From Candidatus Kapaibacterium sp. (GTDB lineage Bacteria; Bacteroidota; Ignavibacteria; Kapaibacteriales; NICIL-2): 64,000 bases of DNA. Location: assembly GCA_026003475.1 (NCBI GenBank), contig BPHJ01000001.1, positions 1,549,189-1,613,188 of the forward strand, in the 5' to 3' direction. Below are positions 43,010-52,905 of this stretch, piece by piece. The notes below the pieces were generated by a model. That model saw only the letters and a program-made list of their open reading frames with translations, ran no database searches and had not been told where the DNA came from. Within the stretch, counting starts at the first letter, position 1; every line of letters starts with the position of its first letter. Both the position numbers and the translations under genes were made by a program.

Positions 43010-45583
43010 ATGCAACTTCTTCTGGTCATTCTCTTGACGGCTGGTATCCTCGGCGCACAGGTCCAATTTGCGCGTCTGGAGGGCACGATCTACGACACCG
43101 AGCGCGCGCCCATTTCGGGTGCAACCATCAAACTGCCGCAACTCAAGCGTGGCGCGATAACCCAGCGTGACGGTTCGTTCGTGATTGCAGACATACCGCC
43201 CGGTACCTACCAAATCGAAGTCTCTGCTGTGGGGTACGATGCCTATGCAACAACCATCACGCTTTCTCCCGCGACGGTCAAGCAGCTCCGTGTCGTGCTA
43301 CGCCAATCGAGCATCGAGGCACAAGCCGTCGAGGTTACCGCATCCCGCCGACTGCAGGAGCAGAGCGACACGCGCACCAGTGTTCTGACGGTTGACCCAC
43401 GCGAAGCCAAGTACAAAGCCGGCGGCATCGAGGACGTTTTTCGCACACTCCAGAATCTGCCAGGGGTTACTGCACCGAGCGACTTTTCCTCGCAACTCAT
43501 CGTGCGTGGCTCTGGGCCCGACCAGAACCTTATCCTGCTCGATAACATCGAGATTTTCAACCCGTATCGCTTGTACGGTTTCATTTCCCTATTCAACCCC
43601 GAAACCATCAGTAGCATTACCCTTCTGACCGGCGGATTCCCGGCGCAGTATAGCGACCGGCTGTCGGCGGTGCTCGATGTGCGCAATCGGGATGGCTACA
43701 CCGGCAATGGTTACTTTTCGGGGAAACTGAACGTGAGCATCACCAATGCGAACGTGATCACTGAGGGGGCTCTCCCCTTTTGGAACGGTGCATGGCTGGT
43801 CTCGACGCGCCGAACCTACTACGATTTGATCGTCGGTCCGATTGTGCGTGCAACGGGCGCTGTTGATGGCGACGTTGCATTTCCCAACTTTCGCGACCTC
43901 CAACTCAAACTGACGCTCTACCCTGCACAGGGGCACAAGCTCTTTGCCAATGTCCTCACCAGCCGCGACAACACAGAGTTCACCTCCGGGGCCAATCGTC
44001 AAACGGCCGATTCGCTCAGTTTGGTTGACCGCAGCTACAACGACGCCTACGGCATTAGCTGGCAATGGACACCATCGAAGCGATTTGTTTCCACCGTTGG
44101 GCTTTCCTACTACGCCAACTACGGCGCAAACAGTTTTGGGGGAGTTGGGGGGTCTGCACTGCTCAATAGCGACCCAAATGGCGGAACACTCAGCAACGAA
44201 GATTTCAAGCGACTGCAGGATTCGCTCCGTCAAGCGGGGGTGGATGTTCCCACGCTTTTCAGCGTGCGCGGGGAAACTGGGTTCCGTTTCCAGAAAACCT
44301 CACTCAAAGTGGACAACAGTTGGCAACTCGACTCGGTCCATCTGCTGGAGTTTGGACTGCAGCAAGATTGGATTTACACTGGCGTGGTTGCCTACCTGGA
44401 TTTCGACCCACGGTTGAAAGCGATTCGTGCAGCAAACCCAACGGCGCCACCCTTACCCGAATCCCTTTCGGAGGGGATCGACTACATCCGCAGCGGACTC
44501 TATGCGCAGGATCGCTGGCGCGCCTTCAACAAGCTCACCCTTACTGTCGGAGCACGGTTCGATTACTTCGCGCTGCTGGACAAGTCGTATCTGGCGCCGC
44601 GACTGGCAGCCTCGTATGCCCTGTCGCCAACCACCACGCTCCGTGCCGCATGGGGCATCTACTACCAGTCCCCCGGTTATGAAAAACTCTTCGATCAACA
44701 AGTGTTCCTCGATCTGACCAGCGAAAATGTCCGCTCGCTCCGCGCCGAACGAGCTACCCACACCATCGCCGGCATCGAGCACCAGATCAATCCGCAATGG
44801 CTTGTGCGGATGGAAGGCTACTACAAAGGTTTTAGCGACTTGATTCTCCCCAAGGTTGTCCGGGGAACTGTGTGGAAAGTTGAAAAGATTCCGGGCTTGC
44901 CCGACTCTGTATACCGGACACGCGATGGCTGGACTAACCCCGTTGCAACGATTGGAGACTCGCTGACCACCATACCGGTCAACAGTGCAACCGGCGAATC
45001 CTATGGCATCGAGCTACTCGTGCAGAAGTTCGCACCAACCAACGGCGGCGGACTCTACGGCTGGATCGCCTATTCCTTTGCGTTCGCCAACCGGTACCGA
45101 GATGGACTCCGCATACCGTTCAACTTCGACCGCCGGCATACACTCAGCATTGTTGGTGGCTGGCGGATTTCGCCTTCTCTCGACCTGAGCGTAACATTCA
45201 CCTACGGCAGTGGCTTTCCCTGGACGTATCCAGTGGGCATTACACCTCGCATTGTGCAAGTGCGCGACACCATAAGCGGCCAAATGACGGCCAAGATTGA
45301 TACCGACTGGCGCGGGGTGATTTTCAATGTGGACCGCGGCGGGTTAGCAAACATCAACCAAGGGCGGCTTCCCGACTACCATCGGCTCGACGTCCGAGTG
45401 ACAACCTACACCAATTGGTTCGGATGGAAGTGGAGCTGGTATCTGGACGTGATCAACGTGTACAATCGCCAAAACGTGGTCGGGATTTTCTACCGCGTCA
45501 ATCGGGAGACGTTAGAGCTGATTGAACGACGCTCGACAATGCTCCCGATTCTCCCCACAATCGGATTCAGTGTGACGTTTTAG
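43010..45583 (+). CDS. TonB-dependent outer-membrane receptor
   Basis: 857 residues with a short signal peptide (MQLLLVILLTAGILGAQ). About residues 21-100 form a carboxypeptidase-regulatory-like domain (LEGTIYDTERAPISGATIKL ... DGSFVIADIPPGTYQIEVSAVGYD). The plug follows at about 115-225: IEDVFRTLQNLPGVTAPSDFSSQLIVRGSGPDQNLILLDNIEI and TLLTGGFPAQYSDRLSAVLDVR. The remaining 630 residues are a 22-strand-type barrel ending in aromatic GFSVTF. The plug carries the form usual for FCB receptors without a SusD partner; no susD-like gene is next to it. It takes up an unknown ligand with TonB-ExbBD energy. Confidence 0.92.
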   Translation: MQLLLVILLTAGILGAQVQFARLEGTIYDTERAPISGATIKLPQLKRGAITQRDGSFVIADIPPGTYQIEVSAVGYDAYATTITLSPATVKQLRVVLRQSSIEAQAVEVTASRRLQEQSDTRTSVLTVDPREAKYKAGGIEDVFRTLQNLPGVTAPSDFSSQLIVRGSGPDQNLILLDNIEIFNPYRLYGFISLFNPETISSITLLTGGFPAQYSDRLSAVLDVRNRDGYTGNGYFSGKLNVSITNANVITEGALPFWNGAWLVSTRRTYYDLIVGPIVRATGAVDGDVAFPNFRDLQLKLTLYPAQGHKLFANVLTSRDNTEFTSGANRQTADSLSLVDRSYNDAYGISWQWTPSKRFVSTVGLSYYANYGANSFGGVGGSALLNSDPNGGTLSNEDFKRLQDSLRQAGVDVPTLFSVRGETGFRFQKTSLKVDNSWQLDSVHLLEFGLQQDWIYTGVVAYLDFDPRLKAIRAANPTAPPLPESLSEGIDYIRSGLYAQDRWRAFNKLTLTVGARFDYFALLDKSYLAPRLAASYALSPTTTLRAAWGIYYQSPGYEKLFDQQVFLDLTSENVRSLRAERATHTIAGIEHQINPQWLVRMEGYYKGFSDLILPKVVRGTVWKVEKIPGLPDSVYRTRDGWTNPVATIGDSLTTIPVNSATGESYGIELLVQKFAPTNGGGLYGWIAYSFAFANRYRDGLRIPFNFDRRHTLSIVGGWRISPSLDLSVTFTYGSGFPWTYPVGITPRIVQVRDTISGQMTAKIDTDWRGVIFNVDRGGLANINQGRLPDYHRLDVRVTTYTNWFGWKWSWYLDVINVYNRQNVVGIFYRVNRETLELIERRSTMLPILPTIGFSVTF

Positions 45584-45625
45584 TTGACCCAACACCGACT
45601 TCCTCAACCAGGCGCACCAGCGGTG

Positions 45626-46738
45626 TTACTGCATCGCCAGTGCAAGCTGACCGCAGGCAGCAGCGATTTCCAGACCGCTCGATGAACGCACCATCGTTGG
45701 TATTCCAGCGCTGCGCAACGCCGCAACGAACTGCTGCATTCGTTCTGGTGGTGTGGGGCGCAACTGCGCTGCTATGCCTTCGGGGTGCGTAAAGTCTATC
45801 GGGTGGAAAGGAATCACATTTACCTTTGATGGGACGCGGCGCGCAATCTTGAGTAGGCGACGAAAGTCTGCATCGCTATCGTTGAGGCGATCGAAAAGAA
45901 TGTATTCGTAGGTCACCGCACGACGCGTGACGCGATAGTAGCCTTCGACCGCACTAAGCAGTTCATCGAGACTCCAGCGACGCGCAATCGGCATCAGGCG
46001 ACGGCGAAGCTCGTCGGTGGTTGCATGGAGCGACAGTGCCAGCTTGACCGAGACGTCCTCGGTAGCCAAGCGCTCGATGGCTGGCACGATTCCCGCTGTT
46101 GACAGGGTCAGATGGCGCGGTGCGATCAGTTGCCAGCGCTCGCATGTCATGATCTTGATTGCCCGCACAACCGCCTCGTAGTTGAGGAGCGGCTCCCCCA
46201 TGCCCATGAACACCACGTTGGTGATACGCTCGTTGCAGAGACGTTCGGCAGCAAGGAATTGCCCGACAATTTCAGCGGTCTCCAGATTCCGGCGTAGCTT
46301 GAGTGATGCCGTTGCACAGAACACACACCCGAGCGGACATCCAGCTTGCGTGGAGATGCAGAGCGTGCGTCGCTGGCGACCGCTTGCCATTTCGCTTGGG
46401 ATGAGAACAGATTCAATCCGGGTCCCATCGAGCAGTTCAAAAAGCAGTTTGATCGTCCCATCCGATGCGCGCTGCTGCGCCTGCAGGGCTAGTGGCATCG
46501 TGATGAATGTCTCAGCGCATCGCTGACGCAGCGATCGTGGAAGGGTGCTGATCTCCAGCAGATTTGTGTGCCGCTCTGCATAGTAGCCATGCAGCAGTTG
46601 CGCCGCACGATAGCGCGGTTGATCCCATTGCTGGAAGAGTGCTTCCACCTCGTTTGGCAGCAAATTGCCCAGTAGCTGTCGCCCCTGCAACACATCGGGA
46701 CTCAAGCTTCGCATTTTTGCCTGTCGTTGATCGAGCAT
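45626..46738 (-). CDS. rlmN: 23S rRNA (adenine2503-C2)-methyltransferase
   Basis: 370 residues from ATG 46738. Radical-SAM enzyme that methylates C2 of A2503 in 23S rRNA, and A37 of some tRNAs. The cluster cysteines are Cys134, Cys138 and Cys141 (AGCPLGCVFCAT), and the C-terminal methyl-carrier cysteine is at about 362 (LEIAAACGQLA). Other motifs: NVVFMGMGEPLLNY, HLTLSTAGIVPAI, VKLALSLHATTDELR, YEYILFDRLNDS, and KVNVIPFHPID. The gene is divergent from the permease at 46851. Confidence 0.97.
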   Translation of the reverse strand: MLDQRQAKMRSLSPDVLQGRQLLGNLLPNEVEALFQQWDQPRYRAAQLLHGYYAERHTNLLEISTLPRSLRQRCAETFITMPLALQAQQRASDGTIKLLFELLDGTRIESVLIPSEMASGRQRRTLCISTQAGCPLGCVFCATASLKLRRNLETAEIVGQFLAAERLCNERITNVVFMGMGEPLLNYEAVVRAIKIMTCERWQLIAPRHLTLSTAGIVPAIERLATEDVSVKLALSLHATTDELRRRLMPIARRWSLDELLSAVEGYYRVTRRAVTYEYILFDRLNDSDADFRRLLKIARRVPSKVNVIPFHPIDFTHPEGIAAQLRPTPPERMQQFVAALRSAGIPTMVRSSSGLEIAAACGQLALAMQ

Positions 46739-46850
46739 TGTCGCTTCGTTGGTGATACTGCCGGGTGCAAGAACGGATAGGGCACTTGCAAATTTCACCA
46801 CAACCGGCATTGCTCACCGACGCATCAAGTTTCATTACTGCTGGCAGACC

Positions 46851-47906
46851 ATGCGCCCTCACCAGAGTTCATCCTTGTGGGTCCTTGCGTGGAAACGGCT
46901 GCGTCGGAATCGTGGCGCGGTCGTCGGGCTTTCGATCATGCTTGTGCTCATCGTGACCGCCATAGCCGCTCCTATCATTGCGCCCATGGATCCCACCGTT
47001 CAGGTGCTCGAGTATGCCATCAAGCCAGCACTGTTCCGCGGCAACGTGCTCTACCGCACCAACCCCGTCCATCCAGACCGACCAAGCATTATCGCCATTG
47101 AATCCTATCGCGTGCATGGTGATTCGGTCGAGTACACCGACCTGCTCGGGCGTACGTTCCGCATCCACCGCTTTCAGCTCTATGGGACAAGCGAGGCAGA
47201 ATGGCATGCTGAGCCGCTCTACCTTCTGGGCACCGATCACTTCGGACGTGATGTGTTCAGCCGGCTGGTCTATGGTGCACGCGTTGCACTCCTTGTCGGG
47301 CTCATTGCAGAGTCGCTGGCGCTGATTATTGGCGTGTTGATTGGGGCACTGGCAGGCTATTTCCGCGGTTGGGTGGACGATGTCTTGATGTGGCTGACAA
47401 ACGTTGTGTGGTCGTTTCCGACAGTGCTGCTGGTTATTGCATTGAGCGTAATCTTGGGGCAGGGACTCTGGCAAACGTTTGTTGCAATCGGTCTATCGAG
47501 CTGGGTGGACATTGCGCGAATCGTCCGTGGGCAGTTCTTGGTACTGCGCAACGTCGAGTTCGTTCAGGCGGCACGCGCACTGGGGTTCGGCTCGTGGCGG
47601 ATCATGGTCGGCCATCTGCTTCCGAACACCCTCGGACCAATCGTCGTTGTTGCTACTGCGGGCATTGCAACGGCGATCATTTTGGAAGCAAGCTTGAGCT
47701 TTTTGGGGTTAGGGATTCAGCCACCGACGCCATCCTGGGGGCGGATGATTCAGGATGGACGCGGTTACCTCTACGTCGGCGAGGGACTGGGGCTTGTGCT
47801 CTATCCTTCGATTGCAATTGCGCTGGCGGTGTATGCCATCAATCTCTTTGGCGATGGACTTCGAGACGCCTTAGACCCACGCACGGTGCAGCGCGGCACG
47901 TCGTGA
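46851..47906 (+). CDS. peptide/nickel-type ABC transporter permease (OppC/DppC)
   Basis: 351 residues from ATG 46851. The first membrane helix follows an N-terminal LAWKRLRRNRGAVVGL segment. The family motif YLLGTDHFGRDVFSRLVYGARVALLVGL is intact, and the EAA loop reads VQAARALGFGSWRIMVGHLLPNTLGPIVV. The C-terminal LSFLGLGIQPPTPSWGRMIQDGRGY is characteristic of the C component. Between TM1 and the permease domain is an insert of about 100 residues (YRVHGDSVEYTDLLGRTFRIHRF and others). Other transporter components (OppA, B, D, F) are not adjacent, so it must work with subunits encoded elsewhere. Confidence 0.9.
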   Translation: MRPHQSSSLWVLAWKRLRRNRGAVVGLSIMLVLIVTAIAAPIIAPMDPTVQVLEYAIKPALFRGNVLYRTNPVHPDRPSIIAIESYRVHGDSVEYTDLLGRTFRIHRFQLYGTSEAEWHAEPLYLLGTDHFGRDVFSRLVYGARVALLVGLIAESLALIIGVLIGALAGYFRGWVDDVLMWLTNVVWSFPTVLLVIALSVILGQGLWQTFVAIGLSSWVDIARIVRGQFLVLRNVEFVQAARALGFGSWRIMVGHLLPNTLGPIVVVATAGIATAIILEASLSFLGLGIQPPTPSWGRMIQDGRGYLYVGEGLGLVLYPSIAIALAVYAINLFGDGLRDALDPRTVQRGTS

Positions 47907-48015
47907 CCATTCTCCGGCTGCAGCGACGCAACCCACCGGCGGTGCGCACTACTCGACACCATCTGTTCGTCTTGAAGTGCCACGGATGCATCGGTTACAG
48001 TATTGGACATCGAAC

Positions 48016-48708
48016 ATGAACGAGCACAAATCCTTTCCCAAGCGTATGCAGGACATCGTCAACACGTACATCAAGCAAGAACAGAGCGCACATTCGCCAA
48101 GCGAGAACACTGCCGACCAACAGCAAGAAACCGCACCATCAGAACAGCACCCAACTGCGGGAGATTCCGCCGCGCTCGAACAGCGTATTGTTGAGCTGGA
48201 AGAACAGCTCGCCACTGTGACTGCGGAACGCGACGAGCTGCGCGAAAAGTATGTCCGCACCCTTGCCGAGATGGACAACCTTCGCAAACGCACCGAGCGC
48301 GAAAAAGACCAGTTGGTGCTCTTTGCAACCGAGCGCCTGTTTAGCCGCTTAGTCGAAATTCTCGACGACCTGCAGGCTGCTGTCGAAGCAGGCAAGCAAT
48401 CGCGCGACTACGATGCCATGCTCAACGGATTGGAAATGATCACCACCAAAGCCCATCGCATCTACGAGGAGCATGGCGTACGTCCACTCGAAGCCCGCGA
48501 AGGCGAGCCGTTCAATGTGGAGCTTCACGAGGCACTCGTCCACGTTCCGCATCCGGAGCTTCCCGAAGGTACGATCGTGCAGCAGGTGCAACGCGGATAT
48601 GTGTTCCGTGACCGCGTGCTCCGCCATGCACGGGTAGTAACATCGGCGGGGGCTCACGCCGCCGATGGTGCAAGCAGCGAACAGTCACCATCCTCCCAGA
48701 GCGACTAA
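48016..48708 (+). CDS. grpE: nucleotide exchange factor GrpE
   Basis: 230 residues from ATG 48016. GrpE releases ADP from DnaK. An acidic, disordered N-terminus (to about residue 55) precedes the long coiled-coil helix ([44 protein letters not shown]). The beta-domain has [24 protein letters not shown] and [23 protein letters not shown], matching the family. A serine-alanine-rich tail of about 25 residues follows. The stop is 1 nt from the dnaJ ATG. Confidence 0.95.
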   Translation: MNEHKSFPKRMQDIVNTYIKQEQSAHSPSENTADQQQETAPSEQHPTAGDSAALEQRIVELEEQLATVTAERDELREKYVRTLAEMDNLRKRTEREKDQLVLFATERLFSRLVEILDDLQAAVEAGKQSRDYDAMLNGLEMITTKAHRIYEEHGVRPLEAREGEPFNVELHEALVHVPHPELPEGTIVQQVQRGYVFRDRVLRHARVVTSAGAHAADGASSEQSPSSQSD

Positions 48709-48709
48709 C

Positions 48710-49885
48710 ATGGCAAAACGTGACTACTACGAAGTGTTGGGGGTCAGCCGCACGGCAACACTTGACGAGATCAAGAGCGCATACCGTAAGCTGGCGATGA
48801 AATATCACCCCGATCGCAATCCCGGCAACAAAGAGGCAGAAGAGCGCTTCAAGGAAATCACCGAAGCCTACGAAGTCCTCAGCGATGAGGATAAGCGCCG
48901 CCGTTACGACCAATTCGGCCATACCGGCTTGCGGGAAGGACAAGACTTCCACCACTACACCTCGATGGACGACATCTTCAGTGCGTTTGGAGATATTTTT
49001 GGTGGAACACTTTTCGACGAACTCTTCGGTGGCGGTGCCGCCAACCGTCGTCGGGCGCATGCGCAGCAATCGGTGGGAGAACGTGGAGCAGATTTACGCG
49101 TGACCTTGCCCTTGACGCTTGAAGAAATCGCAAGTGGCACCGAAAAAACCATCAAAGTCAAGCGCTACCTTCCGTGCAGTACCTGTAGTGGAAGCGGTGC
49201 GCGCAGTGGCTCCAGCGGGTACGCTGTATGCCCAACCTGCAATGGCAGCGGACAAATCAGCCAGGTAAGCCGCTCCATGTTTGGGCAATTTGTCAACATC
49301 AGCACCTGTCCCACCTGCAGTGGCAGTGGACGCGTCCTGCGTGATCCGTGCCCTGCGTGCAATGGAGAAGGACGTGTCATGAGCGAGGACACCATTCGCG
49401 TTTCGATCCCTGCGGGTGTAACCGACGGCAACTATATCCCCTTGCGAGGAAAAGGACACGCTGGCAGACGCGGTGGCCCTGCTGGTGACCTCATTATCGT
49501 CATCGAAGAAAAGGAGCACCCCTACTTTCGTCGCGATGGCAACGACGTTGTGTACCATTTGGTCATTTCCTTCCCCGATGCAGCACTCGGCGGCGACATC
49601 GAGGTTCCCACGCTCGATGGCACTGCTCTCCTGCACATCAAACCCGGTACCCAGCCGGGCACTATTCTTCGCATGCGGGGCAAAGGGATTCCGTTTCTCA
49701 ATAGCACCCAGCGCGGTGACCAACTGGTAGTAGTCAACGTCTACGTGCCAACCAAGCTCACCACACGCGAACGAGAACTCCTCTCCCAGCTTGCCGACAG
49801 CGAGAACATTGCCCCCAAAAAGCGACGCAAAGAAACCAAGGACACCGGTTTTTTCGGTAAGATCCGCGGGAGCTTTTCGCTTTAG
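48710..49885 (+). CDS. dnaJ: chaperone DnaJ
   Basis: 391 residues. DnaJ (Hsp40) delivers clients to DnaK. The J-domain has HPD at about residues 33-35 ([10 protein letters not shown]). A Gly/Phe region follows ([19 protein letters not shown]). Four zinc-finger CxxCxGxG repeats are intact: [24 protein letters not shown] and CPACNGEG. The C-terminal beta-sandwich holds [13 protein letters not shown] and [16 protein letters not shown]. It forms a pair with grpE (1-nt gap); dnaK is not in the window. The last 4 nt overlap the convergent hslO. Confidence 0.97.
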   Translation: MAKRDYYEVLGVSRTATLDEIKSAYRKLAMKYHPDRNPGNKEAEERFKEITEAYEVLSDEDKRRRYDQFGHTGLREGQDFHHYTSMDDIFSAFGDIFGGTLFDELFGGGAANRRRAHAQQSVGERGADLRVTLPLTLEEIASGTEKTIKVKRYLPCSTCSGSGARSGSSGYAVCPTCNGSGQISQVSRSMFGQFVNISTCPTCSGSGRVLRDPCPACNGEGRVMSEDTIRVSIPAGVTDGNYIPLRGKGHAGRRGGPAGDLIIVIEEKEHPYFRRDGNDVVYHLVISFPDAALGGDIEVPTLDGTALLHIKPGTQPGTILRMRGKGIPFLNSTQRGDQLVVVNVYVPTKLTTRERELLSQLADSENIAPKKRRKETKDTGFFGKIRGSFSL

Positions 49886-50790
49886 TTGTTCGATGCGCGC
49901 AGGTGGCCGAGCAGCTCCTCGAAATCTTGCTCGGTCAAATAGTAGCGTTCGCCGCAGTACTGGCACACCAGCTCGTTATGGTGATCACGGCGCATGTGGA
50001 TGATCTCTTCTGCACCGAGACTCAATAGCATTTCCTTGAAGCGCTCTTTCGAGCAGCGACAGAAGAAATCCACTGGCGTGGTACGAAAGATCACGACCTC
50101 TCCTGGTAGCGTCTGGCGAGTTATTTCTTCCGCGTTATAGCCTGACTTGACTAACTCACAGAGGGAGCCAATCTGCCGCAGGAAATCGTAAATGGTGCGC
50201 ACGGTATCTGGTGCTGCACCAGGCAGTGCTTGCACGATAATCCCTGCCGAACATTCTATCGACTGATGGTCATCGAGGGTAACATCGAGTCGGACGCCGG
50301 CTGGAATTTGCTCCGATTGCCAGAAATAGTGCGCTAAATCGGTTGTAATGTTACCCGTACACAGCTCCACAATGCCAGTGATCGGCTCGGCTTTGTCGTA
50401 GAGTACTTTCCGCACCTGGAGTATCCCAGCGCCAAGCGGAGCAGCGTGCCCATTAGTGCGAGGGTTGTACTCGACATAACCGCGAACCTCCCCAACTTGG
50501 AGTGCTTCCGCATAGACGGTTCGGATAAACCCACTCCCTTTGGCTTCGACGATGACGCGTTCTTCCCCTTTGAGGAAGGATGCCATCATGGATGCTGCCG
50601 AGAGTGCGCGGGCAAGCAGGACTGCTCCAACAGCGTCAAGTTGGTGCCGCTGCTGAGCCGTATGCGCTGTTTCCGTCGTCACCGCGGTTGCAGCGCGGAT
50701 TGTTCCATCGGCAGTCATTGCATGAACGACACGATCACGGGTGCGGAATTTCTGCTTGAGTTCGGCAAGAGTGGGCATCGAGCGGAGCAT
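49882..50790 (-). CDS. hslO: redox-regulated chaperone Hsp33
   Basis: 302 residues. Hsp33 is a holdase switched on by oxidation. The core has [34 protein letters not shown] and [11 protein letters not shown]. The C-terminal zinc/redox switch is intact: CxC at Cys244/Cys246 ([10 protein letters not shown]) and CxxC at Cys276/Cys279 ([11 protein letters not shown]). An ATG at 50778 ([11 protein letters not shown]) is an alternative start with equally weak ribosome-site support. It is convergent with dnaJ, with a 4-nt overlap, placing three chaperone genes together. Confidence 0.95.
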   Translation of the reverse strand: MLRSMPTLAELKQKFRTRDRVVHAMTADGTIRAATAVTTETAHTAQQRHQLDAVGAVLLARALSAASMMASFLKGEERVIVEAKGSGFIRTVYAEALQVGEVRGYVEYNPRTNGHAAPLGAGILQVRKVLYDKAEPITGIVELCTGNITTDLAHYFWQSEQIPAGVRLDVTLDDHQSIECSAGIIVQALPGAAPDTVRTIYDFLRQIGSLCELVKSGYNAEEITRQTLPGEVVIFRTTPVDFFCRCSKERFKEMLLSLGAEEIIHMRRDHHNELVCQYCGERYYLTEQDFEELLGHLRASNN

Positions 50791-50988
50791 CAGGAGTAGA
50801 ACTTAGTTGGTATGGCGAACGAAGGCACCATTTATTGCCCGAAAAAATTTCAGGCCGATCAAATATTCCCGCGAACGTTCCGTCTTCAGGCCTGCGCGTT
50901 TCATGGTACCCTCACACAGGCGCAGCTTCCATCACCAACTGCTCAGCGCAGGGAAGTTGCGCCTCTCTTTACGGGGGCATTCCCCGGA

Positions 50989-51007
50989 GCTCCTACTGTG
51001 TAGGAGC
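50989..51007 (-). other. stem-loop after the PAP2 gene
   Basis: Perfect 8-bp inverted repeat GCTCCTAC / GTAGGAGC with a 3-nt loop, 5 nt downstream of the PAP2 stop on its strand. A second small GC hairpin follows. There is no run of U, so termination is only possible. The rest of 50791-51012 shows no supportable gene. Confidence 0.4.
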
Positions 51008-51012
51008 AAACA

Positions 51013-51594
51013 TCACCACCACCGCAGGCGCCGCTTCCACCCGGAAGTGGCGCTTCTGCGTTCAATCCACCACCGAACCGTTCCAACTGTGGCAGCACCA
51101 ATAGTACCACCGAGCACCCAACCACAGAGTACGTCGCTTGGATAGTGAACGCCAACGTACACGCGCGAGAATCCGACCATCCCTGCTGCCAACACCCATG
51201 CCCACCAGCCACGACGATAGAACCAAACGAGCACCACTGCCACCGCAGCCATGTTCACCGCGTGCGAAGAAGGAAACGATGGGCCATCAGCACAGGGAAT
51301 ACGCAGAAGGACCTCGGTAAGCTGGCGACACGGACGCTCACGCTGAACAATCGGTTTGACGACACGATTGGTCAACGGATCAGCAAAAGCGATAACAAGC
51401 ACCATGAATGCTGCGCACCACCGCCCGCGCCGTTGCCCTCGAATCAGCAACCACGCCATTCCAACGGCGAACACTGGTGCCCACCACCGAAACGACGTTA
51501 CTACCGGCATGACAGCATCGAATACCGGGTTGCTCATGCCATGATTGATTGCTCGGAAGAGGAGCAGATCGAGCTGAAAAAGCACATCACTCAT
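51013..51594 (-). CDS. PAP2-superfamily phosphatase
   Basis: 193 residues from ATG 51594 (a TTG one codon upstream is in frame). An integral membrane enzyme of the undecaprenyl-diphosphate / phosphatidic-acid phosphatase type. The three motifs are complete: KPIVQRERP (KxxxxxxRP), PSFPSSHAVN (PSxH), and SRVYVGVHYPSD (SRxxxxxHxxxD). Hydrophobic helices surround them, for example APVFAVGMAWLLI and VVLVWFYRRGWWAWVLA. The likely substrate is a lipid phosphate such as undecaprenyl pyrophosphate. The gene is divergent from anmK (73-nt gap), and both can relate to cell-wall turnover. Confidence 0.88.
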   Translation of the reverse strand: MSDVLFQLDLLLFRAINHGMSNPVFDAVMPVVTSFRWWAPVFAVGMAWLLIRGQRRGRWCAAFMVLVIAFADPLTNRVVKPIVQRERPCRQLTEVLLRIPCADGPSFPSSHAVNMAAVAVVLVWFYRRGWWAWVLAAGMVGFSRVYVGVHYPSDVLCGWVLGGTIGAATVGTVRWWIERRSATSGWKRRLRWW

Positions 51595-51666
51595 CAACGA
51601 TCCTCGCTTGGTTCAACAACACACCGACCAACTAATTTCGCCACGACCACCACATCCCAAACAGAT

Positions 51667-52836
51667 ATGCTCAACGATTCTGACTGGTTGGCTCGTCCGC
51701 GCATTGTTGCTGGCGCGATGAGCGGCACGTCGTTCGACGGCGTTGATGCAGCGTTGGTACGCTTTACCCAAGCAGATAGTCACACACGGATCGAGCTTCT
51801 CGGTTTTGCCAGCGTTGAGTTTCCTTCCTCCTTCCGACATACCCTCATGGCATTGACCGAGCGACCACTTGCCATTGGTGAACTCGGCGATTGTAGCTGC
51901 GTCCTGATGCACTACTACGAACGTGCGATCACCGGTGCAATCACTGCCGCCCATGCTTCTCCGGTAGCCATCGGCATTCACGGGCAAACTCTCTGGCACG
52001 CACCCACCCCCAGCAGTCGCGACGGTGTTCTCTGCCGTTCAACATTCCAACTGGCAACACCTGCTATTCTTGCCGCAACATTTGGTGTGCCGGTTGTCAG
52101 CGATGTTCGCAGCGCGGATGTCGCGCTCGGCGGACAGGGTGCTCCGCTGGTTCCCCTTCTCGATTGGGAATTGCTGCACACCGAACACGACTATGTAATC
52201 GGCCTCAATATTGGCGGCATTGCCAATGTGACGCTCCTTCCACCCGATGCAACACTCAACAGCATTCGCGCTTTCGACACCGGTCCGGGCAACGTGTGGA
52301 TTGACTCTGCCATGCACCGTTACTGGGGAAAGCGGTTCGACGAAGGTGGAAAAACAGCCGCCGCAGGACAAATCATACCATCCCTGCTTGAGCAGTTGAA
52401 GGCAATTCCCTACATCGTGATGCCACCACCGAAGACGACCGGCAGAGAGCTTTTCTCCGTCCGGGAATTAGAACAGTACTTGGTTCCGCTGGAACGAGCG
52501 ATGGTCTGTCCTGAAGACATTGTCGCCACACTGACAGCATTCACCGCATGGAGCATTGCTGAGAACATTCGCCGCTTTGCGCGCGAGGACGCCACCATCG
52601 TTGTCTCAGGTGGTGGCAGTTACAACACAACCGTGCTCGACGCACTCAAGCAAGAACTACCACGTGCACGTATCCTGCGACTTTCGGACTACTGCGGCAT
52701 TCCTGAATCCATCAAAGAAGCTGTGCTCATGGCATACATTGCCTACCGCACACTGGGCGGACTTCCATCGAGCATTCCGTCTGTCACGGGTGCTTCGCGA
52801 GCAGCCGTCCTTGGATCCATTACTCCACCCCCATAA
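51667..52836 (+). CDS. anmK: anhydro-N-acetylmuramic acid kinase
   Basis: 389 residues from ATG 51667; upstream in-frame codons belong to the antisense PAP2 gene and are rejected. AnmK cleaves and phosphorylates 1,6-anhydroMurNAc to MurNAc-6-phosphate during wall recycling. Landmarks: GAMSGTSFDGVDAAL at 16-30, the FGHGQT-like AIGIHGQTLWHAP, SDVRSADVALGGQGAPLVP, GLNIGGIANVTLLP, and FDTGPGNVWIDSAM. The C-terminus shows VVSGGGSYNTTVLDAL and GIPESIKEAVLMAYIAYRTLGG. A weak -7 element (TAATTTCG, 51633-51640) precedes it. A long hairpin at 52839-52875 follows the stop. Confidence 0.96.
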   Translation: MLNDSDWLARPRIVAGAMSGTSFDGVDAALVRFTQADSHTRIELLGFASVEFPSSFRHTLMALTERPLAIGELGDCSCVLMHYYERAITGAITAAHASPVAIGIHGQTLWHAPTPSSRDGVLCRSTFQLATPAILAATFGVPVVSDVRSADVALGGQGAPLVPLLDWELLHTEHDYVIGLNIGGIANVTLLPPDATLNSIRAFDTGPGNVWIDSAMHRYWGKRFDEGGKTAAAGQIIPSLLEQLKAIPYIVMPPPKTTGRELFSVRELEQYLVPLERAMVCPEDIVATLTAFTAWSIAENIRRFAREDATIVVSGGGSYNTTVLDALKQELPRARILRLSDYCGIPESIKEAVLMAYIAYRTLGGLPSSIPSVTGASRAAVLGSITPPP

Positions 52837-52838
52837 CA

Positions 52839-52875
52839 CGAGAGCGGAAGCTGATCATAACAGCTTCCGCTCTCG
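52839..52875. terminator. long hairpin between convergent genes
   Basis: A perfect 15-bp inverted repeat (CGAGAGCGGAAGCTG and its complement) with a 7-nt AT-rich loop lies between the anmK stop and the convergent Ig-protein stop. No U-run follows on either strand, so it is only a probable bidirectional terminator. Confidence 0.6.
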
Positions 52876-52905
52876 GCGAGTACGTCTGTGGACCCTGGTG
52901 TGTGA

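Noticed and set aside
45591-45627. AACACCG / CGGTGTT inverted repeat between TonB receptor and rlmN
   Set aside because: Only a 7-bp stem with a 23-nt loop and no U-tract; expected by chance.
50812-51003. 63-codon + strand frame between hslO and PAP2
   Set aside because: No ribosome site, no hydrophobic segment, no recognisable motif.
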